DNA from: Clostridia bacterium
Lineage (GTDB): Bacteria > Bacillota > Clostridia > Lachnospirales > Lachnospiraceae
Direction: 5' to 3'
Assembly: GCA_910574475.1 (NCBI GenBank)
Contig: CAJTAT010000014.1
Span: 1-56,590 of the forward strand
DNA length: 56,590 bases
In this document: one piece after another, positions 15,501-23,476 of the stretch
Position numbering within the stretch: position 1 is the first letter of the stretch
Layout: each line of letters opens with the position of its first letter
Translations under genes and position numbers: made by a program
The notes under the pieces: generated by a model
Seen by the model: only the letters and a program-made list of their open reading frames with translations
Database searches by the model: none
What the model was told of the DNA's origin: nothing

Positions 15501-18382
15501 TGGCAGTATTGGGCGTAGATGATATAAAAGCGCAGTTATCTGACAAGCTAAAAGTTGAATTTGCCAGTTGCTCTATGGAGGAGTACTTTTCAAATCATCT
15601 TTATGTTGGTGACTTGAAGACGGTTAAAACCGTGGTAAATTCTAAGAATGAGGAGCAGGAGGCTTTCTTTGGATTTATCAGAACAAAGCTAAATGCGACG
15701 ATTAAAAAGATCGAGCGAGTATACACGCATCTTTTTTCGTCATCCTATGAGGTTATCAAGCCAGATGGGATTCTCTGCTCTGATGGAATCCTTTCTATAG
15801 ATAAGGGTGGCATAGTTAAGATTGAGGACTATGCGGAAACAGCCCAGGTATACTCAATATTGATGGAGTGTCTGGGGTACTGCGAGAGCAAGGCCAGGGA
15901 CTTCGATGCAAATGAGATAGTATCGACCTTTGGCAGTAATGGAAAGGTGATGTATTACCCTTATAAAATGTTGGAGTTTGCATTTGGTCGTGTAGGAAGT
16001 CGTGAGGATGGTACTTATAAACGTACATCAGATGCAAAGTCCTGGGAGCTATATTGGGAGAAACAGGTTAAGTCTAAGATTGAGGCTAGCTGTAAAAAGA
16101 TTATTTGGGAGGTATTTAGTCAGAAGGGTTTGATTGGGAAAAAGGGGTACAAATCCAAGGACTCTATGAGCTTTTTAGATACTTTGCTGGATCATCTATA
16201 TAAGAATCTTACCCCTTGTATTTTGACGATCAGCATGTCAAGAACCCGTGAGGGGGACGAGTATCTTGGGTTCAAGTACCGCTGTACAGATTTAGGGCAT
16301 GCGATTCCGCTAGATCCATCTTTGCCAAAGAGATTGGTGGATGAATGCTTTAATGGAAATATAGGTTCTTCAGACGCAGTATATGAATCTGTAGTTCCTT
16401 TGATGCCAGGTAACGAGGGGTATTATGTAGTTGATATCCAGCACAAGTTTAATCCTCAGATGGTAAATGCATCCCCTTTATTTGCTTATACGGCTCTTAA
16501 CGCCTTGGCGAATAGTGGTAAGACAATTTCTTGGGATGCTCTGATTCTTGGCAAGCGTGACGATGATTCCATTTTGACAGTGGGAGCTGGTAAGAGTATA
16601 AATTTCAGTAAGAATTTTATGCATTGGATTATAGCAGGCAGTAGATCAGGTAAAGGGGTAATGACGCTTAATATCTTAGCATCTGCTCTAGCGTCTGGAA
16701 AGCCAGTCTTTTATCTTGATAATAAGCCCGACATGGTTTCCATGCTCCGTAGTTCCCAGCTCAGTGGCGGTAAGATATTTGGCGTAAATGGTGATTATGA
16801 CGCAACTTTCGACAAGACTTTTGACTCTTGCCAGCCAGGGGTAGCCTTTAATTGGGAGGATAAAGTGCCGCCTTACTTGAAAGAACATATAGGTGGAAAT
16901 TATCTGTCTTACGCACCGATTTATTATTTGAGAACTGTCATGTTTATGATGTCACTAATCTATGTGAGAGGCATGGTGCGGAGCGATCCTGCAAAGTATA
17001 ATCCTCTTGGTGGAAAAGATGGAATCATCTGTGTGATTGATGAGATTACGGCTGGTACAGATAAGATAAAATCTTTGATTGAAAATATCTTTGGTTCCGC
17101 CTTTTATCATAATAGTGTTTTGAATATGGTGAGAGCAGGTAAGAGTACGGGTAAGGTGGATTTTAATGAATTTGGCTGTTACAGTACAGATTTTATAAAT
17201 GCTGTAAATTCCACAATCTTAAGGCTGAAAGTCTGGCAGCAGAAAGGTTTAAGCGGTGGGGGTACTGAAGGTGACGTATCTAATGTCTTTGTGCTTGGCC
17301 AGACGCTTGAGTCTAGCGTGGATTTAGACAAGCTTGAATACAGGGCTACTACAGATGGCCGTTTGAATATGACGAGTGGTAATGTATTTTATAATTTCTT
17401 GTTCAGATTTGGCCCAAATGATGGATTCTTTGGATATAACCAGGACAGGCCAGGATACATGAATGTAGTTCCAGGTTCCAAGTCTGAGACACGTTTAAAC
17501 GAATCGGCGAGAAATTTCGCTTATGTCAAGACCTTTGACGAGAATACTTTTAATACTATGAACAAGGGCATTCCTTATACGAAAGGTATTAGTGATAATG
17601 CTTTATACTTTAAGCCTTTTTTGATTTTGAATGACGCAGAGCCGGAGAATGATTATGTTAATAAGGATCTGAGACGTACCTGTGAACTGGCAGGTCTTGA
17701 CTTTGAGGAAGTAAAGAATCTACACCGGAATGAGTCGGGGGTACTGATGCCGGAGATTGGCTTTATACCTTACATTGAAAAGATGATGAGCTTTTCCGGT
17801 GATGGCGGTGCTGGTGTCAGAGCTACGTTGGAAAAATCCTATAATATAGCCAATGCATTGGTACAGGCGTATATTCCAGGATACCAGGGAGATTGTATTG
17901 ATTTTATATATGACTTAAGACCAGAGGCTATGTTTACTGCTGATTCACTGCTTTTGGCTTATGATAAAGGTGAGCATGAATCAGTCTCAAAGTTACATGA
18001 TGAGTTTTTTGGTACAAGCCCTGGAGGTACTCTGAATTTAGACAGTATTGATTTAAATAATTTAGATGATTTTATGCCAGAAGAACCAGAGCATAAAGAA
18101 GAACCTGTGCAGCAGGCTAAGCCATTTCCTGTTCGTGAAGATATGGCACAATCACATGAGACGAGGCAGACAGAACCTAAGAAGAGAACTGTTTCGCCAT
18201 ACGAGAAAATTAGTGTTTATGCTGATATCAAAGAGAATTTTACTTTTTCAGATGAAGTTAGGTGGCATATTGCAAAAGTAATAGCGTTTAGAGTGTACAA
18301 AGCTTTAGGTGCAAATGATAACAATTTGTTAAAAATTATGGTAGAGACAGCTTACAATGATTTGATTGAAAGGGGGTATTGA
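15500..18382 (+). CDS. VirD4/FtsK-like DNA-pump ATPase (960 aa)
   Basis: ATG 15500 shares a base with the previous stop; AGGAGG lies upstream. P-loop ATPase: Walker A GSRSGKG at residues about 380-386 (preceded by FMHWIIA), LDNKPDMVSMLR just after, and Walker B IICVIDE at about 509-515. It lacks N-terminal membrane helices, unlike classical VirD4, and has a long N-terminal domain, as in cytosolic pumps of some ICEs. The C-terminal 60 residues (HIAKVIAFRVYKAL to NDLIERGY) recur as a separate protein in the next gene. The expected role is recruiting or pumping DNA into the conjugation channel. It is also the best candidate reader of the polar GGGGTA motif. Ends Arg-Gly-Tyr-stop on a GGGGTATT copy. 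Confidence 0.8.
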   Translation: MAVLGVDDIKAQLSDKLKVEFASCSMEEYFSNHLYVGDLKTVKTVVNSKNEEQEAFFGFIRTKLNATIKKIERVYTHLFSSSYEVIKPDGILCSDGILSIDKGGIVKIEDYAETAQVYSILMECLGYCESKARDFDANEIVSTFGSNGKVMYYPYKMLEFAFGRVGSREDGTYKRTSDAKSWELYWEKQVKSKIEASCKKIIWEVFSQKGLIGKKGYKSKDSMSFLDTLLDHLYKNLTPCILTISMSRTREGDEYLGFKYRCTDLGHAIPLDPSLPKRLVDECFNGNIGSSDAVYESVVPLMPGNEGYYVVDIQHKFNPQMVNASPLFAYTALNALANSGKTISWDALILGKRDDDSILTVGAGKSINFSKNFMHWIIAGSRSGKGVMTLNILASALASGKPVFYLDNKPDMVSMLRSSQLSGGKIFGVNGDYDATFDKTFDSCQPGVAFNWEDKVPPYLKEHIGGNYLSYAPIYYLRTVMFMMSLIYVRGMVRSDPAKYNPLGGKDGIICVIDEITAGTDKIKSLIENIFGSAFYHNSVLNMVRAGKSTGKVDFNEFGCYSTDFINAVNSTILRLKVWQQKGLSGGGTEGDVSNVFVLGQTLESSVDLDKLEYRATTDGRLNMTSGNVFYNFLFRFGPNDGFFGYNQDRPGYMNVVPGSKSETRLNESARNFAYVKTFDENTFNTMNKGIPYTKGISDNALYFKPFLILNDAEPENDYVNKDLRRTCELAGLDFEEVKNLHRNESGVLMPEIGFIPYIEKMMSFSGDGGAGVRATLEKSYNIANALVQAYIPGYQGDCIDFIYDLRPEAMFTADSLLLAYDKGEHESVSKLHDEFFGTSPGGTLNLDSIDLNNLDDFMPEEPEHKEEPVQQAKPFPVREDMAQSHETRQTEPKKRTVSPYEKISVYADIKENFTFSDEVRWHIAKVIAFRVYKALGANDNNLLKIMVETAYNDLIERGY

Positions 18383-18383
18383 T

Positions 18384-18656
18384 ATGATAGGTTTAGGGGA
18401 TATTAGACAGGCTGATATTGATGCTATTAGTATACATATTGTTCAAATCGCAGAGAAGTATATATTACAACCTGATGCGGTAAAGCAGGATATTGCAGAG
18501 CAGATTTTAGAGGTAAGACCAGAGGATGATGCTAGAATGAAAATAGCCCGACTGCTTGCAATGAAAGTATATAAGGCACTCAATGAAAATAATGAGGTTA
18601 TGCTGAATGCTATGATAAAAGCAGCTTATAACGGCTTGGTGAAAAGGGGGTATTGA
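18384..18656 (+). CDS. Stand-alone copy of the ATPase C-terminal domain (90 aa)
   Basis: ATG 18384 with AGGGGG upstream, one base after the ATPase stop. Residues about 50-90 (KIARLLAMKVYKALNENN, then AAYNGLVKRGY) mirror the ATPase end (HIAKVIAFRVYKALGANDNN, then TAYNDLIERGY). Both end in R-G-Y-stop with GGGGTATT spanning the stop. It may compete with or modulate the ATPase C-terminus. FtsK-family C-termini bind DNA, but this domain is not visibly an FtsK gamma winged helix. Confidence 0.65.
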   Translation: MIGLGDIRQADIDAISIHIVQIAEKYILQPDAVKQDIAEQILEVRPEDDARMKIARLLAMKVYKALNENNEVMLNAMIKAAYNGLVKRGY

Positions 18657-18658
18657 GA

Positions 18659-18793
18659 ATGAGAGAGATTGATATTAAGGAGATTGCAAGGGAGCTTAAG
18701 CCGAAGGAGCAGGTGGATATTTCAGATCATCTTAGAAGAATGTGTCAAGAGTACAAGGAAGAAGAGGCAAGAAAGAAGGAAGAGGGTGCTTAG
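18659..18793 (+). CDS. Small charged protein (44 aa)
   Basis: ATG 18659, two bases after the previous stop, with AAAGGGGG as ribosome site. The product MREIDIKEIARELKPKEQ continues to a K/E-rich helix and ends KKEEGA. It has no hydrophobic segment. Last gene of the ATPase operon, followed by a terminator. Function unknown. Confidence 0.55.
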   Translation: MREIDIKEIARELKPKEQVDISDHLRRMCQEYKEEEARKKEEGA

Positions 18794-18808
18794 TGGCATC
18801 CTTTTTTC
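18784..18808 (+). terminator. Terminator of the ATPase operon
   Basis: GGGTGC/GCATCC (one G-U pair) followed by six T, overlapping the last codons. Confidence 0.65.
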
Positions 18809-18879
18809 TTGGGTTTAGTGACAGAGAGAGGGTGATGTGGTAAAATTAATTATAAATATTGAATTACAAAGGTGGAAAA

Positions 18880-19734
18880 ATGGATTGGAATGAAGTATTG
18901 ATACAAGTTATTTCTGGGAGTGTTTTGCTTTTTATAGGAGCAGTTGGAGGCTGGTTTACTGGACTTTTCAAAGGGAAAAAAGAGTCATCAGCAGCAATCG
19001 AAAGAAAAAATGAGATATATCAGCCATTGTTAGATGATATAGAAAAGTATTCAACTTTTGATTGGCCTATTATGGAAAGGGTAAGAGCAAATTTTTTATG
19101 CAAAATAGTAAATGATTCTTATAAATTTGGTCTTACCATAGAACTACAGGATAAATGTAATAAGTTGTATAATGCAGTAAGTGAATATAATAGTATTAAT
19201 CCAATAAGAGTGGCTCATAGTATTATTGTTGATATTTTTACCAAGGGCTATGAAGAAATATATGGAAGTATTATTGATGGGATTTGTTTTCACACAGAGC
19301 GAGATGGTGCTGAATGGGAAGAGGAGGTTATTGTAGAACCTGTACAAGTGATAAAACAGCTTAATAATGAGGATTATATTGAACATTTGCTAAGAAATGA
19401 AGGAATGTATTCAGATGAAGTGTGTATTGATGAAGAAAATGCATTATTTGAACCAATATATTTACAGTTAAAAAGGATATATGGATTAGCTTTAAATGTT
19501 GTTATAAATGGTGAGCAATATAAGAATCCAAAGCCAGTTATTGATTTAAATATGTTACCAGAAGAATATATGGCGTATCATTATGATTTTTTTGAATTGT
19601 ATAATAAGGATGAAAGAATTGTAAAGAAATATGAATTGCGTGAGGAGATTATATATGGTAGCCAGGCCGTAATTGAAGAATTAAAAGAAATTATAGATAA
19701 AATAGTTAGAATCTATGAAGTTGAGAATATATAA
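18880..19734 (+). CDS. Membrane-anchored hypothetical protein, probable cargo (284 aa)
   Basis: ATG 18880 with AAAGGTGG upstream. N-terminal helix VISGSVLLFIGAVGGWFTGL (residues about 9-28), then a basic stretch KGKKESSAAIERK and a long helical soluble part. The gene is more AT-rich than its neighbours and contains no GGGGTA at all, although neighbours carry one every few hundred bases. It is flanked by terminators. This suggests a later insertion. I know similar membrane-plus-helical proteins as orphan genes of mobile elements; a defence role is possible but unsupported. Confidence 0.6.
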   Translation: MDWNEVLIQVISGSVLLFIGAVGGWFTGLFKGKKESSAAIERKNEIYQPLLDDIEKYSTFDWPIMERVRANFLCKIVNDSYKFGLTIELQDKCNKLYNAVSEYNSINPIRVAHSIIVDIFTKGYEEIYGSIIDGICFHTERDGAEWEEEVIVEPVQVIKQLNNEDYIEHLLRNEGMYSDEVCIDEENALFEPIYLQLKRIYGLALNVVINGEQYKNPKPVIDLNMLPEEYMAYHYDFFELYNKDERIVKKYELREEIIYGSQAVIEELKEIIDKIVRIYEVENI

Positions 19735-19767
19735 TACGATTTTGTCTGGATAGTATTTTTAGAAATG

Positions 19768-19804
19768 ACAGAGGTGAATGAAAGAGTTCATCTCTGTATT
19801 TTTA
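19768..19804 (+). terminator. Terminator
   Basis: ACAGAGGTGAA/TTCATCTCTGT stem with an A-T-rich run after it. A second hairpin, GGCGGT/ACCGCC, lies at 19893-19910. Confidence 0.7.
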
Positions 19805-19959
19805 TGCCCAGTTTTAAAAGCAGTTCTAAGACTTTTGTCAAAAGCCAGCTTTCTATTAAGATACGTTACTACGTTTGAAAGTTTTATTTTCTGGCGGTTT
19901 TCTGACCGCCAATATTTATGGATTAATTAGCTTAAAAAGCTCAGAAAGGTGTGCATGTA

Positions 19960-20154
19960 ATGGAGTTGTTATCATCAGTTGAGTTTGCACATGCGATAGG
20001 CGTAAGCCATGCGACTATAAAACGCTGGGATATTGAAGGGGTACTAAAACCCTACTTAGTTACTCCAGGCGGCTTTCGAAGATATCTTCCCAGCCAAGTT
20101 GACGAGTATTTCGCAAGGTGCAAGGTAGAAAGGCAAGGTGATTTTGATGGATGA
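19960..20154 (+). CDS. MerR-type HTH protein (64 aa)
   Basis: ATG 19960 (GTG 19951 also in frame) with AGAAAGG upstream. The sequence SSVEFAHAIGVSHATIKRWD then EGVLKPYLVTPGGFRRY is a MerR/excisionase winged helix-turn-helix without an effector domain. GGGGTACT at 20038 encodes Gly-Val-Leu within it. It begins a new operon after two hairpins and may regulate it. Overlaps the next start by 8 bases. Confidence 0.75.
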   Translation: MELLSSVEFAHAIGVSHATIKRWDIEGVLKPYLVTPGGFRRYLPSQVDEYFARCKVERQGDFDG

Positions 20155-20332
20155 GGAGTATCTTATGAAACTTCGCAGAGAGGCCATTGAGGTTGCTAAG
20201 AATGACATTGTTCCAAATAACTACAGGGAGTTACGCAGTTTAATTTTTTCAGATGAGAGGGGTGAGGACTATGAGGTTTGCCAATCCGCAGATAAGGCAG
20301 AAAATAAAGGAGTTTTTCAAAAACTTAGATAA
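20147..20332 (+). CDS. Small hypothetical protein (61 aa)
   Basis: ATG 20147 overlapping the MerR gene, with AAGGCAAGG upstream. MDEEYLMKLRREAIEVAKND suggests a helical soluble protein. Another short ORF, 20271-20363 (30 aa, MRFANPQIRQKIKEFFKNLD), overlaps it in another frame and has its own G-rich site; one of the two may be spurious. Function unknown. Confidence 0.45.
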   Translation: MDEEYLMKLRREAIEVAKNDIVPNNYRELRSLIFSDERGEDYEVCQSADKAENKGVFQKLR

Positions 20333-20343
20333 GGGGGACAGCG

Positions 20344-21042
20344 ATGAAAATAAGAAAGGTTAAAAGTCTTTCAGAAACTGATTTTATAAAGCGATCAGCT
20401 CCAAAGCCAGTCAGAGAGCCAGAGGTTCCCACAGTAGATGAAACAATCGGAGCAATTACGGAAGAGGTAAAGGATGATCCGTTTGAAACAGCAGAATCTT
20501 CTGGGGTAACAGATGAAATCTTTGAAGGTATCAAGGAGGAGCCAGAGGAGGCTAAGCCGACAGATCTTCTTCGTATAGCTGAGGAGGATATGGGGACTTT
20601 AGATGTGGCATCTGCGGAAAGGGAGTACAAGGCAGCGGAGATACATAAGGAGGCAGAACCTCTGATTCAAACCACAGTTAATACAGAAGTGAAGAAAGCG
20701 GTAAAGCTGAATAATGAGCGTATAAAACTTGAAGTTAACGAAGTCCTTGCGGATGAAGTAGGGTATCGTTTAGACAAATATGAAAAAAGGCGTAAATTTC
20801 GTCAGAGAAAGGACTTCGTTACAGGGGTACTTAAGGCGGTGGCCGTTTTGATAGTCGTGTTATTTATCTTTGGAAATGCCCAGCTCCGCTTAAGATTCTG
20901 GATTATATTTAAGGATATCGGGGATTTGGTGCATGGACTTGTGAATAACGAGGAAGTTACATCCAATCAGTTAGTTGAGGACATGTTCCGTGACCTTGGC
21001 GATGATTTGAATGATGCGAACACTATTATAGTAGAGGAGTGA
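20344..21042 (+). CDS. Single-pass membrane protein with long acidic cytoplasmic part (232 aa)
   Basis: ATG 20344 with GGGGGA upstream. Residues 1-95 are acidic, proline- and glutamate-rich. A charged helix to about 155 (KYEKRRKFRQRKD) is followed by one membrane helix (GVLKAVAVLIVVLFIFGNAQ) and a short tail. The topology suggests an N-in membrane protein of the transfer apparatus. No family recognised. GGGGTACT at 20824. Confidence 0.6.
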   Translation: MKIRKVKSLSETDFIKRSAPKPVREPEVPTVDETIGAITEEVKDDPFETAESSGVTDEIFEGIKEEPEEAKPTDLLRIAEEDMGTLDVASAEREYKAAEIHKEAEPLIQTTVNTEVKKAVKLNNERIKLEVNEVLADEVGYRLDKYEKRRKFRQRKDFVTGVLKAVAVLIVVLFIFGNAQLRLRFWIIFKDIGDLVHGLVNNEEVTSNQLVEDMFRDLGDDLNDANTIIVEE

Positions 21043-21046
21043 TTGT

Positions 21047-22966
21047 ATGGATCGAGAAATGAAAGAAAGTATTAAAGACCTTGAGCGTGGCTACGAGTTG
21101 AAGCAGGAAGAGACCATACATGGCGAGAGAATCGGCCAGACGCTTGAGATGAATGAAGAGCTGGAGGATAAGCTGGATCTGGTAAAGAAACTGAAGAAAC
21201 AGATCAAGATAACCAGGGGTATCTCCATAGGCGTTTTGGCTGTACTGATTATTGTGCTGTTATATGCATGCGTGACCTATATCCTGCATCCAAAGCAGAC
21301 GGTGACTGAGGAGACTATTACCTACAATATGGAGGTTCCAAAGCCAGATATAAGCCAAGTGGAGAGTGTTACCTTGGATGAGTTGATGGGAACCTTGGAG
21401 CTACCTTTAGATTGGGTGAGGTATTCAGGTAATGAGTATCACATGGGAGATAGTTGTCCATCGGGGGTAACTCTTTATCCAAATTTGGAGTTTGCAAAGG
21501 CATTTTATGAAACAAAGCGAATTTATACTATGAATAGAGAGCCGCTGAATTGTACGGAGCATAATTTGACTGGTAATTTAGGAATCTGTACTGTGTTGTA
21601 TTGTTATGATCCTATATATGCTAGTGACGGATTTTTTGGGGTTGAAGGCGTTAGAGGAATCTACGATTATTACAGCCTGGAGGCTTTCAAGTCAGAAGCA
21701 GCTAATTATGCCAATATGACAAATCATACAGATCACCTGCCTAGAACTATTAATATTAGTATTTACGAGGAATCAGATATTGATGTGGGTTCTTTAGTCA
21801 AGGATGTTTTGGAGAGCTTTGATTATGGAGAAGTGGTGATAGATTCTAATGATGAGTATAATTTATATTTTCATTCTGATATGGATATTGAGGCAGAGGA
21901 ATTAGCGGAAGGTATTATAGCGGGATTGTCAGATGTGGAGTTTTCTATAAAGATTGAAGATTTCTCTTATACGACTTATGACAGCGTAGAGGAGCAGGAG
22001 GAATATACAGTTTGCTTTAGGGATGGGAAGAAGCATATTCCGGACGCAGTTAAAAAATATAATATTGAGGTTACAGATTATCGGTATAATTATCAAGTCT
22101 GTGCCGTTCAAGATGACTGGTTCACTTCTCCGGTTTCCAGCCAGCCGGAAGGGGTACCGGTAGCAGAGCAGACCGTCCGTGATGAGGAGCTTACCTTTGT
22201 TATGGAAGTTCCCCAGATTGATATGGGCCAGGTTGAGAGTACTACCTTGGACGAGCTGATGGGTACATTGGCTACACGAAAAGATAAGGTGGTATATTTG
22301 GATGAAACCTACAAGCAGGGCGATGAATATCCGTCTGGGGTATCCCTCTATTTGGCTGAAAGTGTTGAAAAAGCCTTTGCAAGTGCAAAGCGTGTCTATA
22401 CTTTAAATGGAGAACCACAGGGGTGTACCAGTCACTCGCAGGGTTATCTGCCAGGATGCTTTGTAAGATACCATACGCAGGACGAGGCAATGAAGCAACT
22501 GCCAAGGATTTATTATTACAATGACGCTGTTCTAAGAGAGAATACCTTATTTAAAGATTTGGAAGTATCTGCTTCACCAAACCATTACGGTCATAGGGAG
22601 TGGGATATTAGGCTGATCGTTTATGGTGAGACGGAAGTGGACGTAAGCTCCTTAATCAAGAATACCTTGGAGAGCTTTCCCTTTGCTCAATTTCTTGCGA
22701 CTGGGGATGGATATACGGGAAATGATATAGGCGCACATTATAAGTTTGGTGTTGATCCAGCAGAAGTAGGGGAAAGGATTAAAGATGGGCTGTCGGATTT
22801 AAAGTTTATCTTGGACGTGGAATCTCCGTCACCGGAGTATGAAGAGTATTACTACAGTACAAGTAATATTAATGATATCAGAGTAGTTACAAATTACAAT
22901 ATTAAGGTTGTGGATTATGATTATAAGTCCTGGATCTGTGGTGTTCAGGAACACTGGTTTGAGTGA
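21047..22966 (+). CDS. Membrane protein with two tandem extracellular domains (639 aa)
   Basis: ATG 21047. N-terminal coiled-coil (MDREMKESIKDLERGYELKQ), membrane helix at about 58-78 (ISIGVLAVLIIVLLYACV), then two copies of a roughly 270-residue domain. Unit 1 begins TYNMEVPKPDISQVES then TLDELMGTL; unit 2 begins TFVMEVPQIDMGQVES then TLDELMGTL. Both share P-S-G-V, C-T-x-H and end near V-C-A/G-V-Q-x-x-W-F. The domain is unknown to me; paired cysteines and topology suggest an external location. The N-terminus is paralogous to the next gene. Confidence 0.7.
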   Translation: MDREMKESIKDLERGYELKQEETIHGERIGQTLEMNEELEDKLDLVKKLKKQIKITRGISIGVLAVLIIVLLYACVTYILHPKQTVTEETITYNMEVPKPDISQVESVTLDELMGTLELPLDWVRYSGNEYHMGDSCPSGVTLYPNLEFAKAFYETKRIYTMNREPLNCTEHNLTGNLGICTVLYCYDPIYASDGFFGVEGVRGIYDYYSLEAFKSEAANYANMTNHTDHLPRTINISIYEESDIDVGSLVKDVLESFDYGEVVIDSNDEYNLYFHSDMDIEAEELAEGIIAGLSDVEFSIKIEDFSYTTYDSVEEQEEYTVCFRDGKKHIPDAVKKYNIEVTDYRYNYQVCAVQDDWFTSPVSSQPEGVPVAEQTVRDEELTFVMEVPQIDMGQVESTTLDELMGTLATRKDKVVYLDETYKQGDEYPSGVSLYLAESVEKAFASAKRVYTLNGEPQGCTSHSQGYLPGCFVRYHTQDEAMKQLPRIYYYNDAVLRENTLFKDLEVSASPNHYGHREWDIRLIVYGETEVDVSSLIKNTLESFPFAQFLATGDGYTGNDIGAHYKFGVDPAEVGERIKDGLSDLKFILDVESPSPEYEEYYYSTSNINDIRVVTNYNIKVVDYDYKSWICGVQEHWFE

Positions 22967-22981
22967 TAAGGAGGATGGAAA

Positions 22982-23215
22982 ATGGACAGAGAGCTGGAGC
23001 AAAGCGTAAAGAATTTGGAGCGAGGTGTTGAGGTACGTGATATGGAGCAGATGCGTGGAACGGCTATGGCTCAGACGCTGACAGGGGTACTGGAAAGCGG
23101 TGACGTGGACGCTGAAATTGATTCTCTGCGTAAGAAGCTAAGAAATGCAAGGATACAGTTGGCGGTATTTGTGATTTTGACAGCCGGAGTTATAGTCGCA
23201 AGGTTATTATTGTAG
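22982..23215 (+). CDS. Short paralogue of the preceding N-terminus (77 aa)
   Basis: ATG 22982 with AAGGAGG upstream. MDRELEQSVKNLERGVEVRD and C-terminal helix LAVFVILTAGVIVARLLL match the coiled-coil plus membrane part of the 639-residue protein, without the external domains. It may form mixed oligomers with it. GGGGTACT at 23084. Confidence 0.65.
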   Translation: MDRELEQSVKNLERGVEVRDMEQMRGTAMAQTLTGVLESGDVDAEIDSLRKKLRNARIQLAVFVILTAGVIVARLLL

Positions 23216-23224
23216 GAGGAGAGT

Positions 23225-23404
23225 ATGTGTAATATAGAGCAGAATAAGGATCAAGTACAGGAAGAATTGAAAGAACAGGTGGAACAGGAAGAGCAGCAGG
23301 AACAGGAAATTGAGCCTTTGGATTTGGCGAAAGTGATTCCCGAATGTTTAATCCTGGCTCTGGTATGTACCTTGCTTATCTTATTTATTAAGATTTATAT
23401 GTAA
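23225..23404 (+). CDS. Small C-tail-anchored membrane protein (59 aa)
   Basis: ATG 23225 with TAGGAGGAG upstream. The first 30 residues are Q/E-rich (EELKEQVEQEEQQEQEIE) and the last 20 are hydrophobic (CLILALVCTLLILFIKIYM). This resembles the architecture of the two preceding proteins (charged helix, then membrane anchor). A terminator follows. Confidence 0.6.
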   Translation: MCNIEQNKDQVQEELKEQVEQEEQQEQEIEPLDLAKVIPECLILALVCTLLILFIKIYM

Positions 23405-23415
23405 AGCTATATTCG

Positions 23416-23456
23416 TCTGCTCAGCCGTTATGGATACGGTTGAGCAGATTGTTTTT
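23416..23456 (+). terminator. Strong hairpin before the 1752-residue gene
   Basis: TCTGCTCAGCCGT/ACGGTTGAGCAGA with GTTTTT behind it, lying only 20 bases before the next start, so it may act as an attenuator. Confidence 0.75.
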
Positions 23457-23476
23457 AAAGGAAGGCAGGTGTGAAG

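Noticed and set aside
15178..15546. 122-codon minus-strand ORF
   Set aside because: Shadow of the acidic D/E repeat codons on the plus strand.
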